This document shows, in pieces, positions 1-6,336 of a DNA stretch of 10,733 bases (the stretch's first letter is position 1; every line of letters begins with the position of its first letter). The position numbers and the translations under genes are program-made. The stretch spans positions 1 through 10,733 of the forward strand of contig DHJN01000027.1 in NCBI GenBank assembly GCA_002404345.1, in the 5' to 3' direction. The stretch is from Actinobacteria bacterium UBA4719. GTDB lineage: Bacteria > Actinomycetota > Actinomycetes > Actinomycetales > Dermatophilaceae. Under the pieces are notes generated by a model that saw only the letters and a program-made list of their open reading frames with translations, ran no database searches and had not been told where the DNA came from.

Positions 1-1
1 G

Positions 2-839
2 GCGGTCATCGTCGACACCTGGTGGCAGACCGAGAACGGCGCGCTTCCTGGGCAGCACGCTGCCTGCCTTACAGCCGATGAAGCCCGGCAGCTGCGGCCC
101 CGGCGTGCTGGGGATCTATCCGGTGGTCTACGACGAGGAGCGCAAGGTCGTCGAGGCCGGAAGCGGTCGAGCTGGCAACATTTGCATCCGCAACCCGTGG
201 CCCGGAATCTTTCAGACCGTCTGGGGTCAACCCGAACTGTTCGTGCGGCTGTACTACGAGAAGTACTGCGCCAACTCCGACAGCACGGACTGGCATGACT
301 GGCCGTACCTCGCCGGCGACGGCGCCGTGTTGGCCGAGGATGGCTATTTCCGGATCCTCGGCCGCATCGACGACGTCATCAACGTCGCCGGGCACCGGCT
401 CGGGACCAAAGAGCTCGAGTCAGCAAGCCTGATGGTCGAAGAGGTCGCCGAGGCCGCTGCAGTTCCCGTCTTCGATGAGCTTCGCGGCCGTTCGGTTGAG
501 ATGTACGTGGCGCTCAAGGACGGGGTCACGCCGAGCAAGGACATCGAGGACAAGGTCATCACCGCGATCGAGGCCGAGATCGGGAAGATCGCGCGACCCA
601 AGAACGTGTGGATCGTCGCCGACATGCCCAAGACCCGCTCCGGGAAGATCATGCGCCGGGTCATCGCCTCGATCTCCAACTTCACCGACATCGGTGACGT
701 CACCACGCTGGCCAACCCCGAGATCGTCGAACACGTCCGCCACCACGTCCAGAACGAGAAACTGACCTCCGGCGAGGTTCCCCGCCAGCTCACTGCAGAA
801 GAGGAAGCCGAGATCAAGGCCTTCGGCCAAGCCGAGTAA
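2..839 (+). CDS. acs: Acetyl-CoA synthetase-like acyl-CoA ligase, 3' part, with a +1 frameshift near position 44
   Basis: C-terminal half of an AMP-forming acetate/acyl-CoA ligase, which activates acetate with ATP and CoA in the cytoplasm. The 5' part lies outside the window. Visible motifs: DTWWQTENG (14-40), the adenylation-site motif of the family; MKPGS (78-92); YLAGDG; the hinge GRIDDVINVAGHRL (361-402); and PKTRSGKIMRR near the C-terminus, whose Gly-Lys lysine (codon 645-647) is the catalytic and acetylation-regulated residue. The DTWWQTENGA segment is read in one frame, while everything from about FLGSTLPALQPMKPGS onward is read in the next. One extra base in the gcgc run at about 41-44 explains this. 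Without correction the first frame stops near 298. The gene ends at TAA 837-839. Substrate preference (acetate or propionate) cannot be read here. The frameshift may be a real lesion or a base-calling error. Confidence 0.85.
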   Translation, partial: RSSSTPGGRPRTARFLGSTLPALQPMKPGSCGPGVLGIYPVVYDEERKVVEAGSGRAGNICIRNPWPGIFQTVWGQPELFVRLYYEKYCANSDSTDWHDWPYLAGDGAVLAEDGYFRILGRIDDVINVAGHRLGTKELESASLMVEEVAEAAAVPVFDELRGRSVEMYVALKDGVTPSKDIEDKVITAIEAEIGKIARPKNVWIVADMPKTRSGKIMRRVIASISNFTDIGDVTTLANPEIVEHVRHHVQNEKLTSGEVPRQLTAEEEAEIKAFGQAE

Positions 840-1291
840 CCGTGGGAGCCGGATCACGTCATGGCTCGATCCTCGCACTCAGCGACGGCCACGATCGCCG
901 TTGAGCCTGGATCCACGTGCGCCGTGAGGCGCTGACAACTCGAATGGAGGTGTGAGACCTTCATCGCCGTCCTGTCGCAGCAGGGTGGTGCAGCTGAGGG
1001 CAGCCTGCCCCGGGAGGTGTCTTAACGAAGTGCGGGGTTCCTCAGCCGCCGCAGTACGAAAGGTGAAGCACTGCTCCACCACTTCTACGACCCCTTCCCA
1101 ACGGTCGGGCGCTACGAGGAGGTGGTGATGGGGTAGCGCCTCGGCGTCGTCCCCGGCCTTCCGTGATTGGCCGTCTCACATCACGACCAGACGCCCTTCA
1201 CGCCGGGGGCCGTACACCACACAGAGGGGTACCGTCATTTGTGGTGTCTGATTCGGCAATGACGCCCGGAAACGAGGAGGGCTAGAACTTC
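840..1291. other. Intergenic region between acs and gltA, no supported gene
   Basis: About 450 bp without a convincing gene. It holds a small hairpin GCGCC-GTGA-GGCGC (919-932), another GGGCA-GCC-TGCCC (998-1010), and an inverted repeat just before gltA (listed separately). A 36-codon open stretch at 1026-1136 on the plus strand ends with a protein-like segment (HHFYDPFPTVGRYEEVVMG, then TAG). It has no start codon with a ribosome binding site and may be the tail of a lost gene. No classic terminator with a T-tract follows acs. Confidence 0.5.
1214..1247. promoter_or_regulatory. 8-bp inverted repeat upstream of gltA, possible operator
   Basis: ACACCACA at 1214-1221 is matched by its exact reverse complement TGTGGTGT at 1240-1247, with an 18-bp spacer. 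It ends 44 bp before the gltA GTG, where promoter or operator elements would be expected. The regulator is unknown. The sequence does not match the GlxR or AcnR consensus that I know. Confidence 0.4.
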
Positions 1292-2587
1292 GTGAGCAAC
1301 GACGCAGCGGGTGTGGTTCTTCGCACCGGCGACAAGGAGCTCCAGCTTCGGCTGGTCGAGTCGACCGAAGGCAACAACGCCTACGACGTGTCGCAGCTGC
1401 TGGAGGAGACCGGTAACGTCACGCTCGACGTGGGTTTCGTCAACACAGCCTCCTGCCGCTCGGCCATCACCTACATCGATGGTGGCGCTGGCATCCTTCG
1501 CTACCGCGGCTACCCGATCGAACAGCTGGCGGAGAACTCGACCTTCCTGGAGACCTCGCACCTGCTGATCTACGGTGAGCTCCCGACCGCCCAGGAGCTG
1601 GAGAACTTCGACGCGCGGATCCGCCAGCACACGCTGCTGCACGAGGACCTCAAGAGCTTCTTCGGCGGCTTCCCGCGCGACGCCCACCCGATGCCCGTGC
1701 TGTCCTCGGCGGTCTCGGCCCTTTCGACGTTCTACCAGGACAGCCTGGACCCGTTCGACGCCGAGCAGGTGGAGATCTCGACCGTGCGCCTGATGGCCAA
1801 GCTGCCCACGATCGCGGCGTATGCGTACAAGAAGAGCATCGGCCAGCCGTTGCTGTACCCCGACAACACCCTCTCGATGGTGGAGAACTTCCTGCGGATG
1901 ACCTTCGGGCTCCCGGCCGAGCCCTATGACCTGGACCCGGTCATGGTCAAGGCGCTGGATCAGCTGCTGATCCTGCACGCCGACCACGAGCAGAACTGTT
2001 CGACCTCGACGGTGCGCATGGTGGGCTCGGCGCACGCCAACCTGTTTGCCTCGGTCTCGGCCGGGATCAACGCGCTGTTCGGGCCGCTGCATGGTGGGGC
2101 CAACCAGGCGGTGCTGGAGATGCTCGACCAGATCAAGGTCGATGGTGGTGACGTCGACCAGTTCGTGCGCAAGGTCAAGAGCAAGGATGAGGGTGTCAAG
2201 CTCATGGGCTTCGGGCACCGGGTCTACAAGAACTACGACCCGCGGGCGGCCATCATCAAGAAGACCGCCGACCAGCTCCTGGAGAGCCTCGGCCACCGCG
2301 ACGCCTTGCTCGACATCGCCTTCAAACTGGAGCAGGTGGCGCTCTCGGACGAGTACTTCATCGAGCGCAAGCTGTACCCGAACGTCGACTTTTACAGCGG
2401 CCTGATCTACAAGGCGATGGGCTTCCCGCCCAGGATGTTCACCGTGCTGTTCGCCCTGGGCCGGCTGCCGGGCTGGATCGCCCAGTGGCGCGAGATGATC
2501 CAGGACCCCGAAACCAAGATCGGCCGCCCGCGTCAGGTCTACGTTGGGGCCACCGAGCGCAAGTACGTGCCGGTGTCCAGGCGCTGA
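1292..2587 (+). CDS. gltA: Citrate synthase
   Basis: Condenses oxaloacetate with acetyl-CoA to citrate, the entry step of the TCA cycle, in the cytoplasm. The product is 431 aa, close to the roughly 430 aa of the hexameric-type bacterial enzymes. The three catalytic residues sit in clear motifs: His267 in GPLHGGANQAV, His309 in GFGHRVYKNYDPR, and Asp366 in NVDFYSGLIY. The substrate-binding ILHADHEQN lies at 227-235, and the C-terminal motif GRLPGWIAQWRE at 390-401. GTG at 1292 is chosen because GAGGAGGG (1274-1281) lies 10 bases upstream and the next residues match actinobacterial homologues. The gene is intact and appears to stand alone. An inverted repeat at 1214-1247 may help regulate it, and a large imperfect hairpin follows the stop. 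The upstream acs gene would feed it acetyl-CoA, but a 450-bp gap argues against a shared operon. Confidence 0.97.
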   Translation: MSNDAAGVVLRTGDKELQLRLVESTEGNNAYDVSQLLEETGNVTLDVGFVNTASCRSAITYIDGGAGILRYRGYPIEQLAENSTFLETSHLLIYGELPTAQELENFDARIRQHTLLHEDLKSFFGGFPRDAHPMPVLSSAVSALSTFYQDSLDPFDAEQVEISTVRLMAKLPTIAAYAYKKSIGQPLLYPDNTLSMVENFLRMTFGLPAEPYDLDPVMVKALDQLLILHADHEQNCSTSTVRMVGSAHANLFASVSAGINALFGPLHGGANQAVLEMLDQIKVDGGDVDQFVRKVKSKDEGVKLMGFGHRVYKNYDPRAAIIKKTADQLLESLGHRDALLDIAFKLEQVALSDEYFIERKLYPNVDFYSGLIYKAMGFPPRMFTVLFALGRLPGWIAQWREMIQDPETKIGRPRQVYVGATERKYVPVSRR

Positions 2588-2602
2588 CGCGACGCTGCTC
2601 AG

Positions 2603-2655
2603 CGCACCGGACAGCCCGACTTTCCCCTTGTGGATGTGCGGGGCTTACCGGTGCG
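2603..2655 (+). terminator. Imperfect hairpin after gltA, possible terminator
   Basis: CGCACCGG (2603-2610) pairs exactly with CCGGTGCG (2648-2655). Inside it, AGCCC (2612-2616) can pair with GGGCT (2641-2645), leaving a loop that contains tttcccc. The stem begins 15 bases after the gltA stop. It has no T-tract, so it could be a factor-dependent terminator or a 3'-end stabilising structure. Confidence 0.45.
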
Positions 2656-3049
2656 TTCACGCGTCGGCCACGATCGCCAACCAGCCCAGGATCGGTGGCA
2701 GGACCGCTAGGCGTCCAGTGAATGCCCAGGTTCTGAACGAGATACGGCTGTATGCCGGGCACGTTCCGCTCGCGCCGTAGAAACTCCAGCGCCTGGGGCG
2801 CTGTTGGTCCGCGACGTCGTCGGGCTGTACTTGCGTCGTGGCCCAAACGGGCCGGCAGGATCGCCGTAGCTGGGTGGAAATGGCGAGAGAGTCCCAGGTG
2901 CCGCATCGGTTGTAGGTGTCTTTGGCCGCCCGCGAAACGTGAAGAGCACCCGCACCCGCCATCGCCTCTCAGTCGTCAGCACGCCGAGGTGTCACAGGTT
3001 CTGTGTCGACATTACGGATGGTGAGTGCCGCCCGGGGTGGACAATCACG
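2656..3049. other. Intergenic region, no supported gene
   Basis: About 390 bp between the gltA hairpin and the channel pseudogene. Open frames exist on both strands, but their translations are rich in Arg, Pro and Cys and show no motif, domain or ribosome binding site. I see no repeat, tRNA or insertion-sequence end. It may be eroded coding sequence, given the decayed gene next to it, but I cannot name a source. Confidence 0.45.
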
Positions 3050-3713
3050 TTGGTGGGCCCACTGCGACGGATAGGTCGAGCACTCCTGGCGTTCGCGCTG
3101 GTGCTCTTCGCAGGAACCGTCGGCTACGTCATCCTCGGGTTCGGAGTTCTCGACGCGGTGTACCAGACGGTCACCACGGTCACGACTGTCGGCTTCCGTG
3201 AGGTCCACCCCCTGACGGTTGAGGGCCAGCTGTTCACCATCTTGCTCATCCTGATGGGCGTCGGAACCGCGCTATACACCTTTGGTGTCCTACTCGAAGC
3301 GCTCATCGAGGGACACTTGCGCCAACACATGGAGAGGTGGCGGATGGATCGCCAGATCAGCCGGATGACCGGACACATCATCGTCTGCGGGTGGGGTCGC
3401 GTGGGCAGGGCGAGTGTGAAATACCTCAGCTCGCTCGGTCAACCCGCAGCTGATTGGTGGCCGGCGGATGGCGGCCTTCGCGCGGCAGCCCCACGTCAGC
3501 GAGTTCCTCGACGTGGTCATGCACGACGAGACCCTCGATTACCGAATCGAGGAAGTCGAGATCACCGCCACGTCGCCATTGGCCGGCCGGTCCCTGGCGG
3601 ACGCGGCGCTCCGTGAAGCCACCGGAGCCCTGCTGCTGACCATACCGTCCGCTAGCCAATCCGATCCCGGACACGCGCCTGGACCCGCGCGTCGACGCGC
3701 ACTGAGAGACCAG
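3050..3713 (+). pseudogene. Potassium channel with RCK (TrkA-N/TrkA-C) domains, degraded by internal deletion and frameshifts
   Basis: Remnant of a two-transmembrane ion channel fused to a cytoplasmic RCK regulatory unit. The first part, starting at TTG 3050 or GTG 3053, holds TM1 (LLAFALVLFAGTVGYVILG), a pore helix, the filter-like TVGFREV (3185-3205, Arg where the classical filter has Gly), and TM2 (LFTILLILMGVGTALYTFG). It then has the start of the Rossmann fold with GHIIVCGWGRVGRAS. After about SVKYLSSLG (near 3438) the frame changes. The text resumes as VNPQLIGGRRMAAFARQPHV and EFLDVVMHDETLDYRIEEVE, which normally lies roughly 100 residues further on, so most of the NAD-binding domain is deleted. 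A second break lies near 3645: LANPIPDTRLDPR is read in a third frame up to TGA 3703. ALRDQVAG after that may be the last remnant. Not expected to give a working channel. Confidence 0.85.
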
Positions 3714-4831
3714 GTGGCGGGAACCGCCTTGGAGGTCCATGCAGGTTTTCGGCCGAGCCGGGACGTTCGACCAGCCGACCCCACGAGCCGAGAACCGTTG
3801 GCACGTCTCAGTTGCCTTCTCGGCGTGGCAGCGGATCTGGTTGTACACGATGGCGGTCAGCTGACTCGCCATGTTGATCCCGGGGTTGAATCCAACGATT
3901 CCGCAACGGCCCCCGTCCTCGCGCACGTTCTGGGCATCATCCACGTGGCCGCCTCGCACGCGATGGCAGTCGGACCGCTGCGCCACGTCGATCGTCCACT
4001 TGCCGTTGCGCGCTACTCGGCCATGGCACTCGACACCCTCGGCGACGTCGGTCGCGGCTCGCCCATGCTGGCCGCCGCAAGCTTCGCTCCCCGGCCAAAC
4101 CCGGCGTCGCTGAACGAACGGCTGGAGTCCGGACTGCGCCATTGGGTTACCGCTGCTCAAGCCGAACTGAACCGGACAGTCCCCAGCACGGACGTGATCC
4201 GCAACGTCATGAACCAAAGCGTCCATCTGTATGCCGTGTCCGCCCGCCTCCTCGAAACCGCCGAATGTGCAGGTGAGTTGGCCGGCGCGACCACCGCCGA
4301 CGTGCGCGAGTCCCTGCAGTCCGCGATGCACGAGATGGGCCAGGCCGACCGGCTGTGGGGATCGGTGACCACGGCAATGCCGCCATCGCACGAATACGTC
4401 GCAGCCGCACGCGAACTTCACGCCGCACTGACCGGCACGACGCATGATGGGCTGCATCCACGGGGCGTCAACGAGATCGCTGAGAACCTCGATGTTGGAC
4501 GAGCCATGGCGGACCTTCGGTACGCCGCCCGAGATGTCGCCGACCTGGTTCGCGATGTCCAGCACTTGCCTGACCAGCTGCTTCGGTCCGGGCTGCTGTT
4601 CGCGCCGGCGAGCAGCTGGCGCCTTCGGTGGAGCGGCTGCATGAGCGGGCCACCGGGCGGTACGTCGCCGTCCTCCAAGACGAGGCCCCCGATCTCGTCA
4701 CCGCCGCCAGGACGGTCACAGGAGGTTCTGATCTGGGAGCCCAGGCTCTCGATCGCGCCGTCATCGCGATGCATCCACCCGCGATCCCGGTGGTCTTCCG
4801 GACCCGACCTGCGATGGCGCACGAACTGTGA
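3714..4831 (+). CDS. Hypothetical helical protein, probably frameshifted near the 3' end
   Basis: I do not recognise the family. From about 3798 to 4600 the frame shows well-behaved amphipathic helical text, for example LLGVAADLVVHDGG, VLGIIHVAASHAMAVG, LAVARYSAMALDTLGDV, DVGRAMADLRYAARDVADL and LPDQLLRSGLLFAP. There is no signal peptide, membrane segment or catalytic motif. After about 4601 this frame becomes Arg/Ser/Pro-rich and runs on to a stop at 4895. Another frame continues the natural protein (LAPSVERLHERATGRYVAVL, VTAARTVTGGSDLGAQALDR, IPVVFRTRPAMAHEL) to TGA 4829-4831. A single lesion near 4602-4606 explains the switch. The start is uncertain: GTG 3714 and TTG 3798 are in frame, but neither has a strong ribosome binding site, and 3714 joins directly onto the channel remnant. 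It may be island or host DNA. Confidence 0.55.
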
Positions 4832-4892
4832 GCGGCGTTGGTGCCCCCGACTGGGGAGATGTCGGCGTAACTGGGTGCCGTCGCGCATCGGC

Positions 4893-4898
4893 TAGTCT
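4893..4898 (+). promoter_or_regulatory. -10 element of a possible leaderless promoter for the toxin gene
   Basis: TAGTCT fits the actinobacterial TANNNT -10 form and ends 9 bases before the ATG at 4908, so transcription could begin at or within a base or two of the start codon. No clear -35 and no ribosome binding site are seen, which fits a leaderless message. Confidence 0.4.
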
Positions 4899-4907
4899 CT
4901 GGCGGTC

Positions 4908-5408
4908 ATGACTCCGGATGCCCATTCGCGGCGCAAACCGACCACGCGAACCCGCAAGGTTCCCGCGTCGATCCGCACGGACCCATCCTCTGATGACGTG
5001 CACGATGTTGTGTTCTTTCGAAGGCACCGAGCCGACGATCCCGCTCAGAGCATCCCCGGTCGGGAAGCGTTGAACTCCTACCCGGGGAAGGTTCGCGCGA
5101 CCATGCGTGCCGTTCTTGTTGCCGTGGCAGCCAGCCCGCCGAAAAAGTTCACCGGTGGCGGTTACTGGGAAGCCATGAAGGGTGACATGGCCGGCTGGTT
5201 CGAGGTTCGGGTCGACGGCCCGAAGCGTCACCACTACCGATTGTTCTGCCGCCTCGACTACCAGGCCACGAACGTATCCAAGCCGCTGCTGGTGGAAGTC
5301 GCGGGTTTGGACAAGCCGTTCCGCACAGTCTTGAGCAGCGCGGACTACGCGAAGGTGCGGCGCTTGGGTGACGAGTACCTGTCCCGCAACCCGCGTTGCC
5401 TCGCCTGA
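4908..5408 (+). CDS. HigB/RelE-like (phage Gp49-type) toxin-like protein
   Basis: The 166-aa product resembles the RelE/HigB superfamily of ribosome-dependent mRNA interferases, mainly in the Gp49-like branch. Residues 1-30 are a basic, low-complexity extension. From VVFFRRH (34-40) on, the fold-like core shows GGGYWEAMKGDMAGWFEVRV (83-102), then DGPKRHHYRLFCRLD and LLVEVAGLDKPFRTVLSSAD (127-146), ending DYAKVRRLGDEYL. The ElR-type strand, the basic HHYRLF strand and the late GLDKPFRT segment match the order in Gp49 toxins. Catalytic residues are not certain because the family is divergent. ATG 4908 is chosen for its leaderless promoter. GTG 4998 (Val31) is an alternative that would drop the extension. 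Its stop lies 13 bp from the stop of an opposed XRE antitoxin-like gene. The activity is inferred from family resemblance only. Confidence 0.7.
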   Translation: MTPDAHSRRKPTTRTRKVPASIRTDPSSDDVHDVVFFRRHRADDPAQSIPGREALNSYPGKVRATMRAVLVAVAASPPKKFTGGGYWEAMKGDMAGWFEVRVDGPKRHHYRLFCRLDYQATNVSKPLLVEVAGLDKPFRTVLSSADYAKVRRLGDEYLSRNPRCLA

Positions 5409-5421
5409 CCAGTAGGCGTCG

Positions 5422-5844
5422 TCAGATAAGAGCCGGTTCCCGACTTTGGGGTGTTCGCATCCCAGCCAGGTGCGCCACCAGGGTCTGTGTGTCTGCGCTG
5501 CGTCCTTCCAGGAGCGGGGTGGTGACCTGTTCGCGATCGGCGACGGGCAGCGGTTCGACTGTGATGCGCATGCCGAGCGCGGCAGCTACTTCGGCCAGCG
5601 TGCCCAATGTTGGATTGACCTGACCGGCCGAAAAGAGTCGCCGCATGGCGGCAGGCTCGGCGCTGATCGCGCGAGCAAGGGCCGCCTTCGATAGTCCGGC
5701 GGCCTCTCGTGCGTCATTGAGGGCGTTGACAACCTGGTCGATGGTGGAGATGCGAACTGACTCCACGACGTACTCGCGCAGAAACTCGGGATCCTCCAGG
5801 TCGCGCGCCAAGTCGTCCCAAAAGACGCTCTTGCTGGTTCCCAT
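5422..5844 (-). CDS. XRE-family HTH protein, antitoxin-like (HigA type)
   Basis: A 140-aa protein. It opens with FWDDLARDLEDPEFLREYVV (8-27), a segment common in HigA-like antitoxins, followed by an XRE helix-turn-helix at about 36-98 (DQVVNALNDAREAAGLSKAA, then ALARAISAEPAAMRRLF and NPTLGTLAEVAAALGMRITV). The last 40 residues look disordered. ATG 5844 is chosen because GGAGG lies just upstream (reverse complement of 5849-5853). The frame is open further upstream but has no start signal there. A perfect inverted repeat (5882-5899), about 40 bp before the start, suits autorepression. It is likely to neutralise the adjacent toxin-like protein and repress its own promoter. The two genes are tail to tail rather than in the usual operon, so the pairing is inferred from proximity and family. 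Confidence 0.75.
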   Translation of the reverse strand: MGTSKSVFWDDLARDLEDPEFLREYVVESVRISTIDQVVNALNDAREAAGLSKAALARAISAEPAAMRRLFSAGQVNPTLGTLAEVAAALGMRITVEPLPVADREQVTTPLLEGRSADTQTLVAHLAGMRTPQSREPALI

Positions 5845-5881
5845 CTCAGCCTCCAATATTGCGCTACCCACTTCGCTGATG

Positions 5882-5899
5882 CGTAACACATAAGTTACG
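5882..5899. promoter_or_regulatory. Perfect inverted repeat, probable operator of the antitoxin-like gene
   Basis: CGTAACacataaGTTACG: two 6-bp perfect arms with a 6-bp spacer. The right arm is followed by a further TTAC, which makes a tandem GTTACGTTAC. On the minus strand TAACTT, overlapping the site, fits a TANNNT -10. It lies 38 bp upstream of the XRE gene start. XRE antitoxins typically bind such sites to repress themselves. Confidence 0.6.
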
Positions 5900-5929
5900 T
5901 TACCTCGAACCAGAAAGCAACATCCCGCA

Positions 5930-6113
5930 GGCCGTCGCCGATGCCCGATGCCCGGCGAACCGTCGCACCGTCGCACCGCGAGCGTCGCAGAACTGTGAGG
6001 TCGAGGCGATGTCAGGCGCGCAGGAACGATGGTGCCCCCCACTAGCTCGTACCCGTTGAGTAGTGAACGCACGAGGGCGAACACTGAAGCCGTTGAACGG
6101 TCCGGGAGGAACG
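5930..6113. other. Divergent regulatory region between antitoxin-like gene and xis, with short repeats
   Basis: This non-coding stretch holds small direct repeats, among them a doubled gatgccc near 5939-5953 and a doubled cgtcgcac near 5962-5977. The 11-mer AGGAACGATGG occurs at 6022-6032 and again at 6107-6117, where it supplies the xis ribosome binding site and start codon. No clear promoter for xis-int was identified. The first AGGAACGATGG may be a decoy or an upstream translation start. Confidence 0.4.
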
Positions 6114-6326
6114 ATGGCAATAACAGCAGGAGAGCACCTGGTCCTGACCATGGAAGATGCAGCAGAACGGCTGTGCATTGGTCGGACGCTGATGTACTCG
6201 CTCGTCAAAGCAGGTGCCATCGAGTCCGTCCGCATTGGCCGACTGCGCCGAGTGCCAGCAGAAGCGTTGGATGCGTTCGTCCGCCAACTGCAACACCACA
6301 ACGCCGACGACGTCGACGCGGTTTGA
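6114..6326 (+). CDS. xis: Excisionase-like HTH DNA-binding protein
   Basis: A 70-aa protein with the winged MerR/excisionase helix-turn-helix (HTH_17 type): LTMEDAAERLCIGRTLMYSL (11-30), then VKAGAIESVRIGRLRRVPAE (31-50), with the basic wing RIGRLRRVP. Such proteins bend attachment-site DNA and steer the neighbouring tyrosine integrase toward excision. ATG 6114 is chosen because GGGAGGA (6104-6110) lies 3 bases upstream. A longer in-frame reading from 6063 has no such signal. The integrase gene starts 10 bp after this stop on the same strand, so the two are almost certainly cotranscribed. The gene is intact and short, as normal for the family. The excision role is inferred from the family and its position next to int. 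Confidence 0.85.
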   Translation: MAITAGEHLVLTMEDAAERLCIGRTLMYSLVKAGAIESVRIGRLRRVPAEALDAFVRQLQHHNADDVDAV

Positions 6327-6336
6327 GGGATCGACC

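Noticed and set aside
1235..2296. Long open frame on the minus strand opposite gltA
   Set aside because: Gltα catalytic motifs are intact on the plus strand; the opposite reading is His/Arg/Val-rich with no domain.
2439..2982. Overlapping minus-strand frames after gltA, checked for transposase or membrane protein remnants
   Set aside because: I could not match any segment to a family, and no inverted ends or DDE/HTH motif is visible.
3426..4565. Open frame of 379 codons on the minus strand
   Set aside because: The translation is Gly/His/Cys-rich without motif, while the plus strand gives recognisable TrkA-C text and helical protein.
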